A stretch of DNA of 64,000 nucleotides from a virus, in the IMG/VR virus record IMGVR_UViG_3300008110_000034, positions 1 to 64,000 of that record; one strand, 5' to 3'. The notes below the pieces were generated by a model. That model searched no databases. It saw nothing but the letters and a program-made list of their open reading frames with translations, and was not told the origin of the DNA. Of this stretch, positions 1 through 9,353 are shown piece by piece (the stretch's first letter is position 1; the number at the start of each line of letters is the position of its first letter). The translations under genes were made by a program, and so were the position numbers.

Positions 1-2
1 AC

Positions 3-2036
3 TGCTCAGGAGCAGATGCTGACATTGACAGCAATGGCAATATCTACATTTGCGGACAATTTGACATTACCGACGGCCCTTTTCCTGGTACTGGTATAGC
101 CTTGGTTAAATTTGACAGCACGGGTGTTAAACAATGGAGTCGTCGTGTGGAAGGCGACTGTATTTCAACCGCTACTAGTATAGTAGTTGGACCTGATGAC
201 AAACTTTATATATCAGGCGTTAATGGCGACGAGATTGCGGAAACGTTTACTTGGGTAGTGGCCAAATACAGTCTTGATGGTCTAGTGGAATGGCAACGAT
301 TTATTGAAAACACTGATAGTTGGACATTTGCTGGTACGTTGTTTGGCCCAGAAAGTGGTGGCAGCAACATAGCAGTTAGACAGGGTTATGTGGCACTGGC
401 AGGCGGATTTGGTAGTGTTGACCAGCAAGTTTATGCCGCTGTGCTACAAATCTCAGACACGGGCAATGTGTTCGCAGCGGGCCCTTGGAGCGTTACAGTC
501 GCAAACCTCAGCGGCACACTCAACGGCACAGCCAGTGACATTGGAGTAGTCAACGCCGATCTAACTGACTCAGACAATGCGTTAACTGTCAGTGCTGACT
601 CAGTTACTCTTGAAACAGAAGTTGGCGCCTTCCTCATAGGTACTTTATACACAGCACCTGGCGGCGACAACAGTTTAGTTAACGGTGTGTATTCCGTTGT
701 TTTAGGCGATACTGGCACAGTGACATTGCCAGCAGGTGGTACTATCACAGAAGGTTATGTTACCAGCAATCCCACAATTCAACTTACTCCAGCAAGTCCA
801 GATGTGGCCAGTCAGAAGTTGGTGATCAAAGGCGGCGGAGCACCCAACTATACCTATACCGACAATGGTATAAACATAAACTATTATAATAACACCGCTC
901 TAGTTGGTGATACTCTTACTTTCTACATATATTCACCTACTTACGCTGACCAAACGCTCTACTGGTGGATCTATCCAGAGGGTGCTAACATATCAGATCC
1001 AGGATCAGGCACAGTAGTATTGACTGGCAGTAACGGCACTATTAGTTTTGAACTAGACAGTGATGACAATGAGTTTACTATTCGTGTATCACCTGAAGAG
1101 AATAACTATGACCCTTCGAGTTTAGGTGTTCAATCAGGATTGATCAACGCTGACGCACCTACTTTTAATGTTGAGCATCACTTACATTTGACCACAGGCG
1201 ACTTGGCTGAGACCAGTATCTTCTTGGGCACTGATGATCACAATGTTCGCACAACAGTCAACGGTGGTATTGAAATAACCACTCCTAACGAAACTAATAA
1301 TGTTTGGCAGTTTGGCACAGATGGTTCATTAACCATACCAGGCCATATACACAGTGAAGGCAACATCAATATTGACATCAACTTGTCAGACTCAACTCTG
1401 CGTAGATGGACATTTGGTGAAGATGGTTCACTGACATTGCCAGGCGATATGGCCATAGAAACTACCTACGGTGGAGGCCCTACACTGGTTATAGACGGCA
1501 GAGCAAACACAGTAGAACTTAGATCAGATACTACTATTCTTATTGGCTACAATAGCAGCAGTGGTAACGTGTTTATTGGTAATCAAGAAAGCGGCCAAGT
1601 TGATATAGTAAGTAATAAGTTTAGAGTATTTGCACCGGCACCGGCAACCAGCATAGGAGCAGCTGGAGATCAAGCAGGGCAAGTAGCATTTAATGGTTCC
1701 TACATATACTATTGTACCTCAAACTACGTTTTAGTAGGACATCAGATCACTGTTGCTACTGCTTACAATGGTGAGACAGTGTTTAACACCAACGTTTTCC
1801 AATTGACCAAAAATGCTAACACACTTCAAATCACAGAAGGAGATATTATCTCTGACAGTGACGGTGGGGCAACCAGCACAGTGGTAAATTTATCCAGCGA
1901 TGACAATTACATCTATATAGGCACAGGTGCTGAGACACCTTATAACGCGGTATTTCCTTTGACTTTTACCAGCACAAATTATGCGTCTAGCGGTAATATT
2001 TGGAAGCGTTTGGCCTGGAGTGGGGATACTTGGTAA
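3..2036 (+). CDS. Virion surface/fibre-like protein, N-terminus outside window
   Basis: The frame is open from base 3, so the true start lies upstream; a TTG at 102 is unlikely to be the start. The visible N-terminal part (about bases 3-460) has beta-propeller-type repeats with the pattern D-x-x-G-N-x-Y...K-F-D-x-x-G...W. The middle is Gly/Thr/Asp-rich. Around bases 1290-1450 there are two copies of a W-x-F-G-x-D-G-S-L-T-x-P-G unit, a repeat style seen in phage fibre or decoration proteins. No enzymatic motif is visible. A tail-fibre or capsid-decoration role is inferred from repeats and from the structural genes that follow. GC content looks higher than in the next genes. Confidence 0.6.
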   Translation, partial: CSGADADIDSNGNIYICGQFDITDGPFPGTGIALVKFDSTGVKQWSRRVEGDCISTATSIVVGPDDKLYISGVNGDEIAETFTWVVAKYSLDGLVEWQRFIENTDSWTFAGTLFGPESGGSNIAVRQGYVALAGGFGSVDQQVYAAVLQISDTGNVFAAGPWSVTVANLSGTLNGTASDIGVVNADLTDSDNALTVSADSVTLETEVGAFLIGTLYTAPGGDNSLVNGVYSVVLGDTGTVTLPAGGTITEGYVTSNPTIQLTPASPDVASQKLVIKGGGAPNYTYTDNGININYYNNTALVGDTLTFYIYSPTYADQTLYWWIYPEGANISDPGSGTVVLTGSNGTISFELDSDDNEFTIRVSPEENNYDPSSLGVQSGLINADAPTFNVEHHLHLTTGDLAETSIFLGTDDHNVRTTVNGGIEITTPNETNNVWQFGTDGSLTIPGHIHSEGNINIDINLSDSTLRRWTFGEDGSLTLPGDMAIETTYGGGPTLVIDGRANTVELRSDTTILIGYNSSSGNVFIGNQESGQVDIVSNKFRVFAPAPATSIGAAGDQAGQVAFNGSYIYYCTSNYVLVGHQITVATAYNGETVFNTNVFQLTKNANTLQITEGDIISDSDGGATSTVVNLSSDDNYIYIGTGAETPYNAVFPLTFTSTNYASSGNIWKRLAWSGDTW

Positions 2037-2098
2037 TCAATAACAAATGACAATAATTTTAATCACACTACTGGGTAAAATAAGGTTTAATAAAAATT

Positions 2099-2860
2099 AT
2101 GATTAACTTTAATAAAAACAATATAAATTTTTCTTTACCCCGTGATAAATTTGATTCTAGAGATTACACCTATAATAGATCTGTAGTTCCTAGTGTAAAT
2201 TATATTGATTTTAGAAACGAATGTAGTCCTATTGAAAATCAAGGACAGTTAGGAAGCTGTACTGGTCAGGCACTAGCAGGAGCCATTGAATTAGTAAACA
2301 GAAAACTTAATAAAAAACATGATGTAAGTAGACTTTTTATCTATTATCAAGAACGTGTACTAATGAACACCGTAAATGAAGATAGCGGAGCTAGTATTAG
2401 AGATGGTATTAGAGCTGTCAGTAAATGGGGAGCTCCGCTTGAAACTTTTTGGCCTTATACTATTAAAAGATTTGCTCAGGCTCCTAATAAACAAGCTTAT
2501 ACAGATGCGTTGAAAAGAAAAGTAACAGAATATCGTAGAATATTAACATTTAGTGATGTTATAAATGCGGTTTCACAAAAAACTCCTGTTATTTTTGGAT
2601 TTGCAGTTTACGAAAGTTTTGTCAGCAACAAAGTAGCATACACAGGAGTTATGCCTATGCCGTCTGCAAACGAAGAATTTTTAGGAGGTCATGCTGTAAT
2701 GCTAGTAGGTTTTGATAAATCTAGTAGAAGATTTATAGTTAGAAACAGTTGGGGAGCTAATTGGGGACTAAAAGGTTACTTTTATATGCCGTTTAGCGTA
2801 GTTGAGAATTCAGATTTATCCTGGGATTTCTGGGCTATTACCCGAGTTCAGAATCCTTGA
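2099..2860 (+). CDS. Papain-like (C1 family) cysteine peptidase
   Basis: A 253-aa protein with the complete catalytic set of the papain family in the right order: Gln50 (NQGQ) and Cys54 in NQGQLGSCTGQA, His198 in GGHAVMLVGFD, and Asn216 in RNSWGANWG. No signal peptide and no long propeptide are seen, so it looks like the catalytic domain alone, typical of bacterial and phage C1 peptidases. It sits between two tail/fibre genes, so a virion-associated or morphogenetic protease is possible, but the substrate is unknown. Start at ATG 2099; only a weak Shine-Dalgarno (ataaggt) upstream. Confidence 0.85.
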   Translation: MINFNKNNINFSLPRDKFDSRDYTYNRSVVPSVNYIDFRNECSPIENQGQLGSCTGQALAGAIELVNRKLNKKHDVSRLFIYYQERVLMNTVNEDSGASIRDGIRAVSKWGAPLETFWPYTIKRFAQAPNKQAYTDALKRKVTEYRRILTFSDVINAVSQKTPVIFGFAVYESFVSNKVAYTGVMPMPSANEEFLGGHAVMLVGFDKSSRRFIVRNSWGANWGLKGYFYMPFSVVENSDLSWDFWAITRVQNP

Positions 2861-2881
2861 ACAGGTCTAAATTCATTTTTT

Positions 2882-2889
2882 GATAAATA
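2882..2889 (+). promoter_or_regulatory. T4-type late promoter box GATAAATA
   Basis: GATAAATA lies 20 bases before the ATG at 2910, matching the T4 late consensus TATAAATA at 7 of 8 positions. Predicted transcription start is near 2895, giving a leader of about 15 nt. This supports 2910 as the real start over the upstream TTG at 2880. Confidence 0.6.
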
Positions 2890-2909
2890 AAAAAAAGAGA
2901 TTAATTATT

Positions 2910-3353
2910 ATGCCCATAGATACAATTAATTTAGGAAACTATGCCAATGACGGAACTGGAGATGATCTGCGTTCTGCATTTAGTAAAGTTAACAGTGCAT
3001 TTGACACTTTAAATCAATTCATTACTAATAATGCTGGTACAGTCAACACCGGTTCAAGCGGACGACTTGCGTACTATCCCACTAATGGGACTACCGTTTC
3101 AGCTAGTAATAATCAATTAGTGTGGAACAATGGACTTGGATTATTAACAGTTAATCAAGTTAATGCTAACAATATCGAATCAACAGTGTACGGTATCGAT
3201 GTTAGAAATATATTATCTTGGGATTTTGGAAATTTTGGAAATAGTTTTGATAATCCAATACAGTATTTACTGACTCAGCAGGATATTGATTTTGGGTCAT
3301 TCATTCCTACATCGTTCGATCAGGACATTGATCTTGATCTTGGAATATTTTAA
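2910..3353 (+). CDS. Virion structural protein with T4-like fibre N-terminal motif
   Basis: A 147-aa protein. Its first 30 residues contain NLGNYANDGTGDDLRSAF, a motif that recurs at the N-terminus of tail-fibre and structural proteins of T4-like marine phages. A segment around SGRLAYYPTNGTTV is nearly repeated in the next gene (AGRLAYYATTGTTV), so the two are probably related parts of one appendage. The acidic C-terminus (DIDFGS, DIDLDLGIF) is unusual. Start chosen at ATG 2910 because it follows the late promoter box. Confidence 0.6.
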   Translation: MPIDTINLGNYANDGTGDDLRSAFSKVNSAFDTLNQFITNNAGTVNTGSSGRLAYYPTNGTTVSASNNQLVWNNGLGLLTVNQVNANNIESTVYGIDVRNILSWDFGNFGNSFDNPIQYLLTQQDIDFGSFIPTSFDQDIDLDLGIF

Positions 3354-3366
3354 TTAGGAGATTACG

Positions 3367-4737
3367 ATGGTTTTAAGAATTAGACAAGGTTTAGACTCCG
3401 ATAGGGAATCATTTACTCCTGCTAGCGGTGAACTAATTTATACCACAGACCAAAAAGAAGTCTGGGTTGGAGATGGAACAACTGCAGGTGGTATTGCAGT
3501 CAGTGGCGGAGGTGGTGGTGGAGGTGCAACTACATTAGGAGCACTAAATGATGTAGTAATATCAGATCCCACAGTTGGGGAAGTTTTAAAATACGACGGA
3601 ACTAACTGGGTAAACGATACTGATGCATCAGGCGGTGGCGGATTAACTACTGAAGAAGTAGAAGATATCGTAGCTGCTATGTTTGCAGACGGTTCACAAA
3701 CAAATATTACTATTACGTATAATGATAATGGCACAGGTAACGGAACGTTTGATGTTACTGCCAATGCAGGTGGCGGTGGTTCAGGAAATGTGGGAGCAGG
3801 TATCGCTGGACGTTTAGCCTATTATGCAACCACTGGTACAACTGTTACTGATGTAGGTTCGGGTGTTAATTGGGATAATGACACTAACACACTTACTTTA
3901 AATAACCTAGTGTTCAACGGTAGCTCAATTAGCACAGATGATTCAGGCGCAATTGAATTAGCTAATGTAGTACACATGTTAAGTGATATTCAAGTTGACG
4001 GGGATATTTTTATCTCCCCAGGTTATCATGTATATGCAGACGGTTTCCATAACGACGATAACATTGCTATCGTACCAACGGGCGGTGAAGGTGTAGTAGC
4101 CATTGGTGGTTTCTTAAACGGTGAAGATTACGGAGCAAAATTAGAAGTTAGAGCATGGGAAACACAAGTTGGATTTAATCCAATCTATGGCGGCAATTCA
4201 ATGACATCGTTTATCAATATATTTGGTAATCCAGGCGACCCAAGTGTTCAACCACCTTCCGTTGCTCTTTGCCGTGCTAGAGGTACTCCGACGGCACAAT
4301 TACCAGTTGAAAATTATGATAGTGCAGGTATCCTAAGCTTTAACTTATGGGACGGTGATAATTTTGTACTGTCTGCAGGCTTTGGTCATATTCTTACTGG
4401 TGCACCAAGCAGTAATGTTATGCCAGGCGGTCTTGGATGCTTTGTTGCTAACAGTAGTGGAGTTTCAACACAAATTTGGTTCGTTGACGGACAAAATGAG
4501 AGATTTGACGTACAAAGAAACTTAGTAATGTCAGAAATCAATCCTATAACATTTGTTAACGATCCTTCTAAAACATTAAGTATTACAACTCCAAGAGTAA
4601 AATTTACTCCATTAACTTCTGTTGAAAGAGATGCACTTACAGGTGTAGAGGTTGGAGAAGTTATTTTTAATACAACTTCAACTAAATTACAAGTATGCAG
4701 CGCAATTGGCCCAGTTGTCTGGGACGATCTAAACTGA
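3367..4737 (+). CDS. Tail-fibre/appendage protein
   Basis: A 456-aa protein beginning MVLRIRQGLDSDRESFTPASGELIYTTDQ..VWVGDGTT, an N-terminal module common in phage tail fibres and tropism determinants. Gly-rich hinges (GGGGGGG near residue 50, SGGGG near 90, GGGGSG near 136) separate domains; the C-terminal end (SVERDALTGVEVGEVIFNTT) is the type often seen before fibre trimerisation tips. It follows an AGGAG Shine-Dalgarno and ends just before a strong terminator. Receptor binding is inferred, not shown. Confidence 0.65.
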   Translation: MVLRIRQGLDSDRESFTPASGELIYTTDQKEVWVGDGTTAGGIAVSGGGGGGGATTLGALNDVVISDPTVGEVLKYDGTNWVNDTDASGGGGLTTEEVEDIVAAMFADGSQTNITITYNDNGTGNGTFDVTANAGGGGSGNVGAGIAGRLAYYATTGTTVTDVGSGVNWDNDTNTLTLNNLVFNGSSISTDDSGAIELANVVHMLSDIQVDGDIFISPGYHVYADGFHNDDNIAIVPTGGEGVVAIGGFLNGEDYGAKLEVRAWETQVGFNPIYGGNSMTSFINIFGNPGDPSVQPPSVALCRARGTPTAQLPVENYDSAGILSFNLWDGDNFVLSAGFGHILTGAPSSNVMPGGLGCFVANSSGVSTQIWFVDGQNERFDVQRNLVMSEINPITFVNDPSKTLSITTPRVKFTPLTSVERDALTGVEVGEVIFNTTSTKLQVCSAIGPVVWDDLN

Positions 4738-4751
4738 TCTAGTTAATTTAT

Positions 4752-4782
4752 AAAAAGGCGAGTTTTTAGCTCGCCTTTTTTT
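4752..4782 (+). terminator. Rho-independent terminator
   Basis: An 11-bp perfect stem (4752-4762 with 4770-4780: aaaaaggcgag / ctcgccttttt), 7-nt loop and a T run to 4782, placed 15 bases after the fibre gene stop. Confidence 0.9.
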
Positions 4783-4807
4783 ACGATTAAAAATAACATC
4801 AAAATAG

Positions 4808-4815
4808 GGTAAATA
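4808..4815 (+). promoter_or_regulatory. Late promoter-like box GGTAAATA
   Basis: GGTAAATA sits directly after the terminator and 20 bases before ATG 4835, the same spacing as other late boxes in the window. It has one more mismatch than the NATAAATA copies. Confidence 0.4.
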
Positions 4816-4834
4816 TATTATTATAGGAATAGAT

Positions 4835-7693
4835 ATGAGTTTATTACCGTCGTGGACTGTTAAATCTGGTTACAAATTTCCAAGTATTGAGGAAAGAACA
4901 GTTGTTGACTTGCCCTTGCCCTTGGACTTTACAAATCTTGATGCGGGTGACGACAGTACAGATGTGACATTTACAAAAATATCAGGAAATCTTCCTCCAG
5001 GTCTAAGACTCGAAAGTAGTAGCATAGTAGGAACACCTTTTGAAGTAGCTAGACCTACTGATTTTGAATTTGTTATTAGAGCTAGTAGAGGATCTGCAAT
5101 TTCAGATCGAACTTTAATAATTACAATCAACGGAGCAGATCCTCCAGTTTGGATTACACCTTCGGGCGATTTACCAATTGGTACTAATCAAAACTATTTT
5201 ATATTAGACAGTAGTTTAGTAGAGTTTCCGCTTACAGCTATAGACTTTGACACTCCAACAGGACAAACTCTAAAATATTTTATTGACAAGGGCGCAGGTG
5301 AACTACCTCCTGGTTTAATTTTAACTGAAGATGGAAGAATTACCGGATTTATTCAACCGGCACTAATTATTAGACAAACTGACGACAAAGGATATTATGA
5401 TCAAGGATTATATGACAGTGTAGGATATGACTTTGGCTATAGATCTAGTAACGGTTATGATAGTTTTGTTTATGATAGTGTTTTTTATGATTTTGCAAAC
5501 AATTCAACTACACCAAGAAAACTTAACAGAAAATATCAATTTATTGTTAGTGTAAGCGACGGTGACGTTGTTGCTAAAAGACAATTCAACATTTATGTAG
5601 TTGGTGATGATTTCTTAAGAGCAGATAACGTTATTACTACTGCCGGTAATGGAGTCTTTACTGTTGACAGCACTTATCTTAGATCTCCGTTGTGGTTAAC
5701 TTCTACTGATCTAGGAATAAAAAGAGCTAATAATTATCTTACATTCTTACTTGACGTATATGAAGGTCCAGGTATAGTTGATCCAGTTTTTTATAACTTA
5801 GAAATTGTAGATAGATCATGGGTAGCTCAACAAACTTTTGAAACACTAATTAGAAAAACTAATACTGTTACAGTAACACAAAGTTACAATCACGGACTAA
5901 AAACTGGCGATAAAATTAAAATTGTCAGTAGTATTCCTAACCTTACAGTTGACTCTGCTGAAGTAACTGTAATAAATTCTAGAAAATTTAGATTTCAAAA
6001 CAGAGGAAAACCATATGTAGGAGAATGGCAACCTAGTACTGTTTATATCTTTAATCAAATTGTGTTACACAATACAAAACTTTATCAATGTAGTAAAGGA
6101 CACACTTCTACTAGTAATTTTAATGACGACAATGATCTCCTTTATTGGATTGAGGTAGCCGACAGTGTTTCAAATCTTGGAACTTTTAGCAAAGTTTACG
6201 AACTTAACGATCGTGCAAGTTATTTAGGAAAAGATTATATTTGTAAAATACCGCATGTTACAGGACTTGGATTTCAATTAGTGCAATGGGAGTTATATGG
6301 ATTACCTCCAGGTATGATGTTTGATTCAAGAAACGGGGAAGTATTCGGAGTAGTACCTTATCAATCAGCTATAACTAAAAATTATAAATTTACAATCACT
6401 GCAACTAGGTATAGTTCAGGAACAGAAACTGCGTCTACTGCAAGAACTTTTAGTGTAAAAATTCTTGGAGAAATTGACAGCACAATGTCTTGGATCACTG
6501 ACACCGACTTAGGTTCTATTGGCGGAAACTTTTTCAGTACTTTTAAAATAGAAGCTACTTCAATTGCTAAAAATCCGTTAATAAATTACGCTATTATACA
6601 AGGTAGCTTACCTCCCGGCCTAAGTCTAAATCTTGACGGGGAGATTGTTGGTAGAGTTAATCAATTTGAGTTTCCAAATAACCCAGGTCTAACAACATTT
6701 GATAACAGAGATTTTATCTTAGACGGAGGTACAACCACTGTTGATAGAGTGTTTACATTTACAGTATTGGCTCAAGATCAATATCTTTATAGTGCTATAA
6801 CTAAAGAATTTAATATAATAGTTACTACACCTAATGATAAGCCTTATAGCTACATTTATGTGCAACCATTTTTATCGTTAGATCAACGCGAAAAATTTAA
6901 AAACTTTATAAATGACTCAAACGTTTTTACTCCTAATAAGCTTTGGAGATTAAATGATTCGTTATTTGGAGTTCAAAAAGATTTAAGAATGCTAGTGTAC
7001 GCAGGCATTGAAACAAAAACTGCTGCTGAATACGTAAGTGCGATTGGATTGAATCACAAAAAGAAAAGATTCATTTTTGGAGAGGTTAAAAAAGCTTACG
7101 GAATTCCATTAGATACACAAAGAATTGCATATGAGGTAATTTACGTAGAAATGATTGATCCATTAGAAATAGGGAAAAAACATCTACCTCCTACAATACT
7201 AACTAAAGAAAAAGATTATCCGCCAATTACTGTAGATAATTCTGATATACAATGGTATGGACTAGACAGAATTGACGACTTAAATAAAAAAGAACCCTAC
7301 GCACCAAGACCAACTACAAGAATAAGCGTAGATCAAACTAATTTACAGGTCAGCGATCCCGAGCCAAGAACACGTTATCCAAACAGCGTTAGTAACTGGC
7401 AATATCGATTAAAGAATATGCCGAACGCCAGTACTGAAAGAAACTATCTATTTTCGTGGATGAGGACTGTACAGCCGGGATCTAAACAAGAATTAGGATA
7501 TGTCAAGGCGGTAATATTATGCTATTGCAAGCCCGGAGAAGGTGACTACATACTGTTAAACATAAAGAACAGTGGTTTTAATTTTAAAGATTTAGATTAT
7601 ACTGTAGATAGATATTATATTGATTACGTTCTTGATCAAAATACATTAGGTAAATATATCGCATTTAAAGATGATAAGGTAACAATAACATGA
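4835..7693 (+). CDS. Large tail structural protein with He_PIG (Ig-like) and CBM-like modules
   Basis: A 952-aa protein. Several He_PIG-type Ig motifs of the form LPPGL-x-L..G-x-I-x-G are visible (NLPPGLRLESSSIVGTP near residue 50, ELPPGLILTEDGRITGF near 155, GLPPGMMFDSRNGEVFGV near 490, SLPPGLSLNLDGEIVGR near 590). A segment around residues 395-430 (W-x-P-S-T-V-Y..V..N-x-K-L-Y-Q-C) resembles CBM5/12-type carbohydrate-binding modules. The last 280 residues have no recognised domain and may anchor it to the virion. The gene is translationally coupled by ATGA to the next one. A host-binding tail or baseplate appendage is inferred. Confidence 0.6.
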   Translation: MSLLPSWTVKSGYKFPSIEERTVVDLPLPLDFTNLDAGDDSTDVTFTKISGNLPPGLRLESSSIVGTPFEVARPTDFEFVIRASRGSAISDRTLIITINGADPPVWITPSGDLPIGTNQNYFILDSSLVEFPLTAIDFDTPTGQTLKYFIDKGAGELPPGLILTEDGRITGFIQPALIIRQTDDKGYYDQGLYDSVGYDFGYRSSNGYDSFVYDSVFYDFANNSTTPRKLNRKYQFIVSVSDGDVVAKRQFNIYVVGDDFLRADNVITTAGNGVFTVDSTYLRSPLWLTSTDLGIKRANNYLTFLLDVYEGPGIVDPVFYNLEIVDRSWVAQQTFETLIRKTNTVTVTQSYNHGLKTGDKIKIVSSIPNLTVDSAEVTVINSRKFRFQNRGKPYVGEWQPSTVYIFNQIVLHNTKLYQCSKGHTSTSNFNDDNDLLYWIEVADSVSNLGTFSKVYELNDRASYLGKDYICKIPHVTGLGFQLVQWELYGLPPGMMFDSRNGEVFGVVPYQSAITKNYKFTITATRYSSGTETASTARTFSVKILGEIDSTMSWITDTDLGSIGGNFFSTFKIEATSIAKNPLINYAIIQGSLPPGLSLNLDGEIVGRVNQFEFPNNPGLTTFDNRDFILDGGTTTVDRVFTFTVLAQDQYLYSAITKEFNIIVTTPNDKPYSYIYVQPFLSLDQREKFKNFINDSNVFTPNKLWRLNDSLFGVQKDLRMLVYAGIETKTAAEYVSAIGLNHKKKRFIFGEVKKAYGIPLDTQRIAYEVIYVEMIDPLEIGKKHLPPTILTKEKDYPPITVDNSDIQWYGLDRIDDLNKKEPYAPRPTTRISVDQTNLQVSDPEPRTRYPNSVSNWQYRLKNMPNASTERNYLFSWMRTVQPGSKQELGYVKAVILCYCKPGEGDYILLNIKNSGFNFKDLDYTVDRYYIDYVLDQNTLGKYIAFKDDKVTIT

Positions 7694-8265
7694 CAAGTCA
7701 AATAGATCCAAGTGGGATCGATCCCACTTATCCAAAAGCTGGAAAAGATAATAACAGTCAAGGATTCAGAGATAATTTTGGTTATATACAAACTGCTTTA
7801 GAAGTTGCAGCAGGTGAACTTAGTGATTTACAATCCAAAGTAGTGTTGAAAGAACCCTTAGAAGGTGACATAGCAGTTGATAATGATCTTCTTGGTAATA
7901 CCCTATATAACGCAATTTATGCAGAATTACATGGAAAAGTATATGGACCAGTTAATACTAACGGAACTGTAAATGTTAGTATTGTCGACGGTCCTTATCA
8001 AGTGTTTACTGCTACGGGAAATACAACTCTTAGATTTGAAGATTGGCCAGAAGAAGGTTGGGCAAAACTAACAGTTGAAATTAAGGGCGATACCCTCGGA
8101 GAGTACATTCTTAATTTTAGTACAGAAGGTGGCGGTACTATTAAAAAAGATACAGGATTTCCAGTAACATTTACATTACCAATTCCTGGAACAATTAGAA
8201 TTATAGAAGTATGGTCTAGGGACGGTGGTACTAATGTCTTTTTAAAATACATTGGAGATTGGTAA
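7690..8265 (+). CDS. Virion structural protein, small appendage type
   Basis: A 191-aa protein whose start (IDPTYPKAGKDNNSQGFRDNF) resembles the short N-terminal motif that opens T4-like phage fibre proteins (compare the gene at 2910). The remainder is beta-rich (GNTTLRFEDWPEEGWAKLTVEI, TFTLPIPGTIRIIEVWSRD). It overlaps the upstream gene by 4 bases (ATGA), which suggests production in fixed ratio with the 952-aa protein. Confidence 0.55.
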   Translation: MTSQIDPSGIDPTYPKAGKDNNSQGFRDNFGYIQTALEVAAGELSDLQSKVVLKEPLEGDIAVDNDLLGNTLYNAIYAELHGKVYGPVNTNGTVNVSIVDGPYQVFTATGNTTLRFEDWPEEGWAKLTVEIKGDTLGEYILNFSTEGGGTIKKDTGFPVTFTLPIPGTIRIIEVWSRDGGTNVFLKYIGDW

Positions 8266-8495
8266 TGCACCCTTTAGCAGTCGATTGTTCTAATCTTAAA
8301 GATTCTGAAATCGAAACTAAAATACAAGATTTGTCTAGGAAATATTGGATGACAAGAAATCCAGATATACAGCGACAAGTTGTTAGTTTATTAGAACATT
8401 ACAAAATGGAAATTGCACAACGACGTGCAAAATATTGGCAAGAGCAAAACGAAAAAAGAGATACAGATCTTGACAACTTGATTAAAATAAATTAA
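8265..8495 (+). CDS. Small conserved-type hypothetical protein
   Basis: A 76-aa, largely helical, charged protein. The start is ATG 8265, which overlaps the previous stop as TAATG; the in-frame TTG at 8259 is not needed. No motif recognised. Its place at the end of the tail-gene run suggests an assembly role, but nothing in the sequence proves it. Confidence 0.55.
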   Translation: MHPLAVDCSNLKDSEIETKIQDLSRKYWMTRNPDIQRQVVSLLEHYKMEIAQRRAKYWQEQNEKRDTDLDNLIKIN

Positions 8496-8504
8496 AATAG
8501 TGCT

Positions 8505-9005
8505 ATGCATTATGATAAATTTAAACGTCCAATATTTAATGACTCAGATCTAATCGAAATTTTATATGAAAAAAATCTCGAGTGTCTAAATAATACATTA
8601 GTTGAAGCTAGTTCGGATGTTTTAAAATTTAACACTTTCACTGATAATCTACTAAAAGTCCGTTCAAATGATACTATTGATCAGGAAACCTTTGATCAAA
8701 CATCGCAACAAGAATGGTTTATGCCCGAAGAATATAAAAAAATGGACATCGAAAGCTACTTAGTACAGACATGTCCTGAAGAAAATTATCAAAGATTAAT
8801 CGAAGAATTACAAGAATTTCGGAAAAGAAATATGTTGGATCTACTACGTTGGCTTAAATATTTTGTAGATACTGCTAAACAAAGAAACATAATTTGGGGA
8901 GTAGGACGAGGATCTAGTGTGGCAAGTTATGTACTCTATCTAATTGGTGTACATAAAATTGATAGTATAAAGTACAAATTAGATTGGAAAGAATTCTTAA
9001 GATAA
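8505..9005 (+). CDS. Orphan fragment resembling DNA polymerase III alpha (DnaE)
   Basis: A 166-aa protein. Residues about 130-166 (WGVGRGSSVASYVLYLIGV followed by K-x-D-S-I-K-Y-K-L-D-W-K-E-F-L) match the conserved DnaE segment G-P-G-R-G-S-A-A-G-S-L-V-A-Y-x-L-G-I-T..D-P-L-x-Y-x-L-L-F-E-R-F-L. In DnaE the catalytic aspartates follow this point (PDFDIDF), and here the protein stops, so it cannot be a polymerase by itself. The phage already has a family B polymerase at 32110. Function unknown; a domain reused for another role or a decaying remnant are both possible. The gene has its own start (ATG 8505) and a normal neighbour with Shine-Dalgarno at 9004. Confidence 0.6.
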   Translation: MHYDKFKRPIFNDSDLIEILYEKNLECLNNTLVEASSDVLKFNTFTDNLLKVRSNDTIDQETFDQTSQQEWFMPEEYKKMDIESYLVQTCPEENYQRLIEELQEFRKRNMLDLLRWLKYFVDTAKQRNIIWGVGRGSSVASYVLYLIGVHKIDSIKYKLDWKEFLR

Positions 9006-9017
9006 GGAGAGCATATT

Positions 9018-9353
9018 ATGAGCATGAAATCACCAGGACGCACAGTGTATAAAACTATGCAAGGAAAAGAAATTGATTTAGAAAAATTACGCAAAAAAAA
9101 TGAACTTACTTTAGCAGTTGGTAATGTTAGAGTCAATGCCCGAGGTGACGAACTTGGTCCAGGAGGAAAGATAGTTAAAAAACGAGAAGATGCTGTTAAA
9201 GAATATTACACAACTCATGCAGATTCTGTTCCTCATTCTGAGCCAACTGTATCTGTTCCAGGTGCAAAGTTTGCTGAACAAAAAGACCTAATTGATAAAA
9301 AGTTCCAAAAACCATTAAAGAAAAAAAGTGTAACTAATAAGGTCCAAAAATGA
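9018..9353 (+). CDS. Hypothetical protein, lysine-rich
   Basis: A 111-aa basic protein with an AAGGAG Shine-Dalgarno at 9004-9009. The central part (LAVGNVRVNARGDELGPGG) looks structured while the C-terminus is Lys-rich and probably disordered. It overlaps the GroES-like gene by 4 bases (ATGA). No family recognised; co-translation with a folding factor may mean a morphogenetic partner. Confidence 0.5.
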   Translation: MSMKSPGRTVYKTMQGKEIDLEKLRKKNELTLAVGNVRVNARGDELGPGGKIVKKREDAVKEYYTTHADSVPHSEPTVSVPGAKFAEQKDLIDKKFQKPLKKKSVTNKVQK

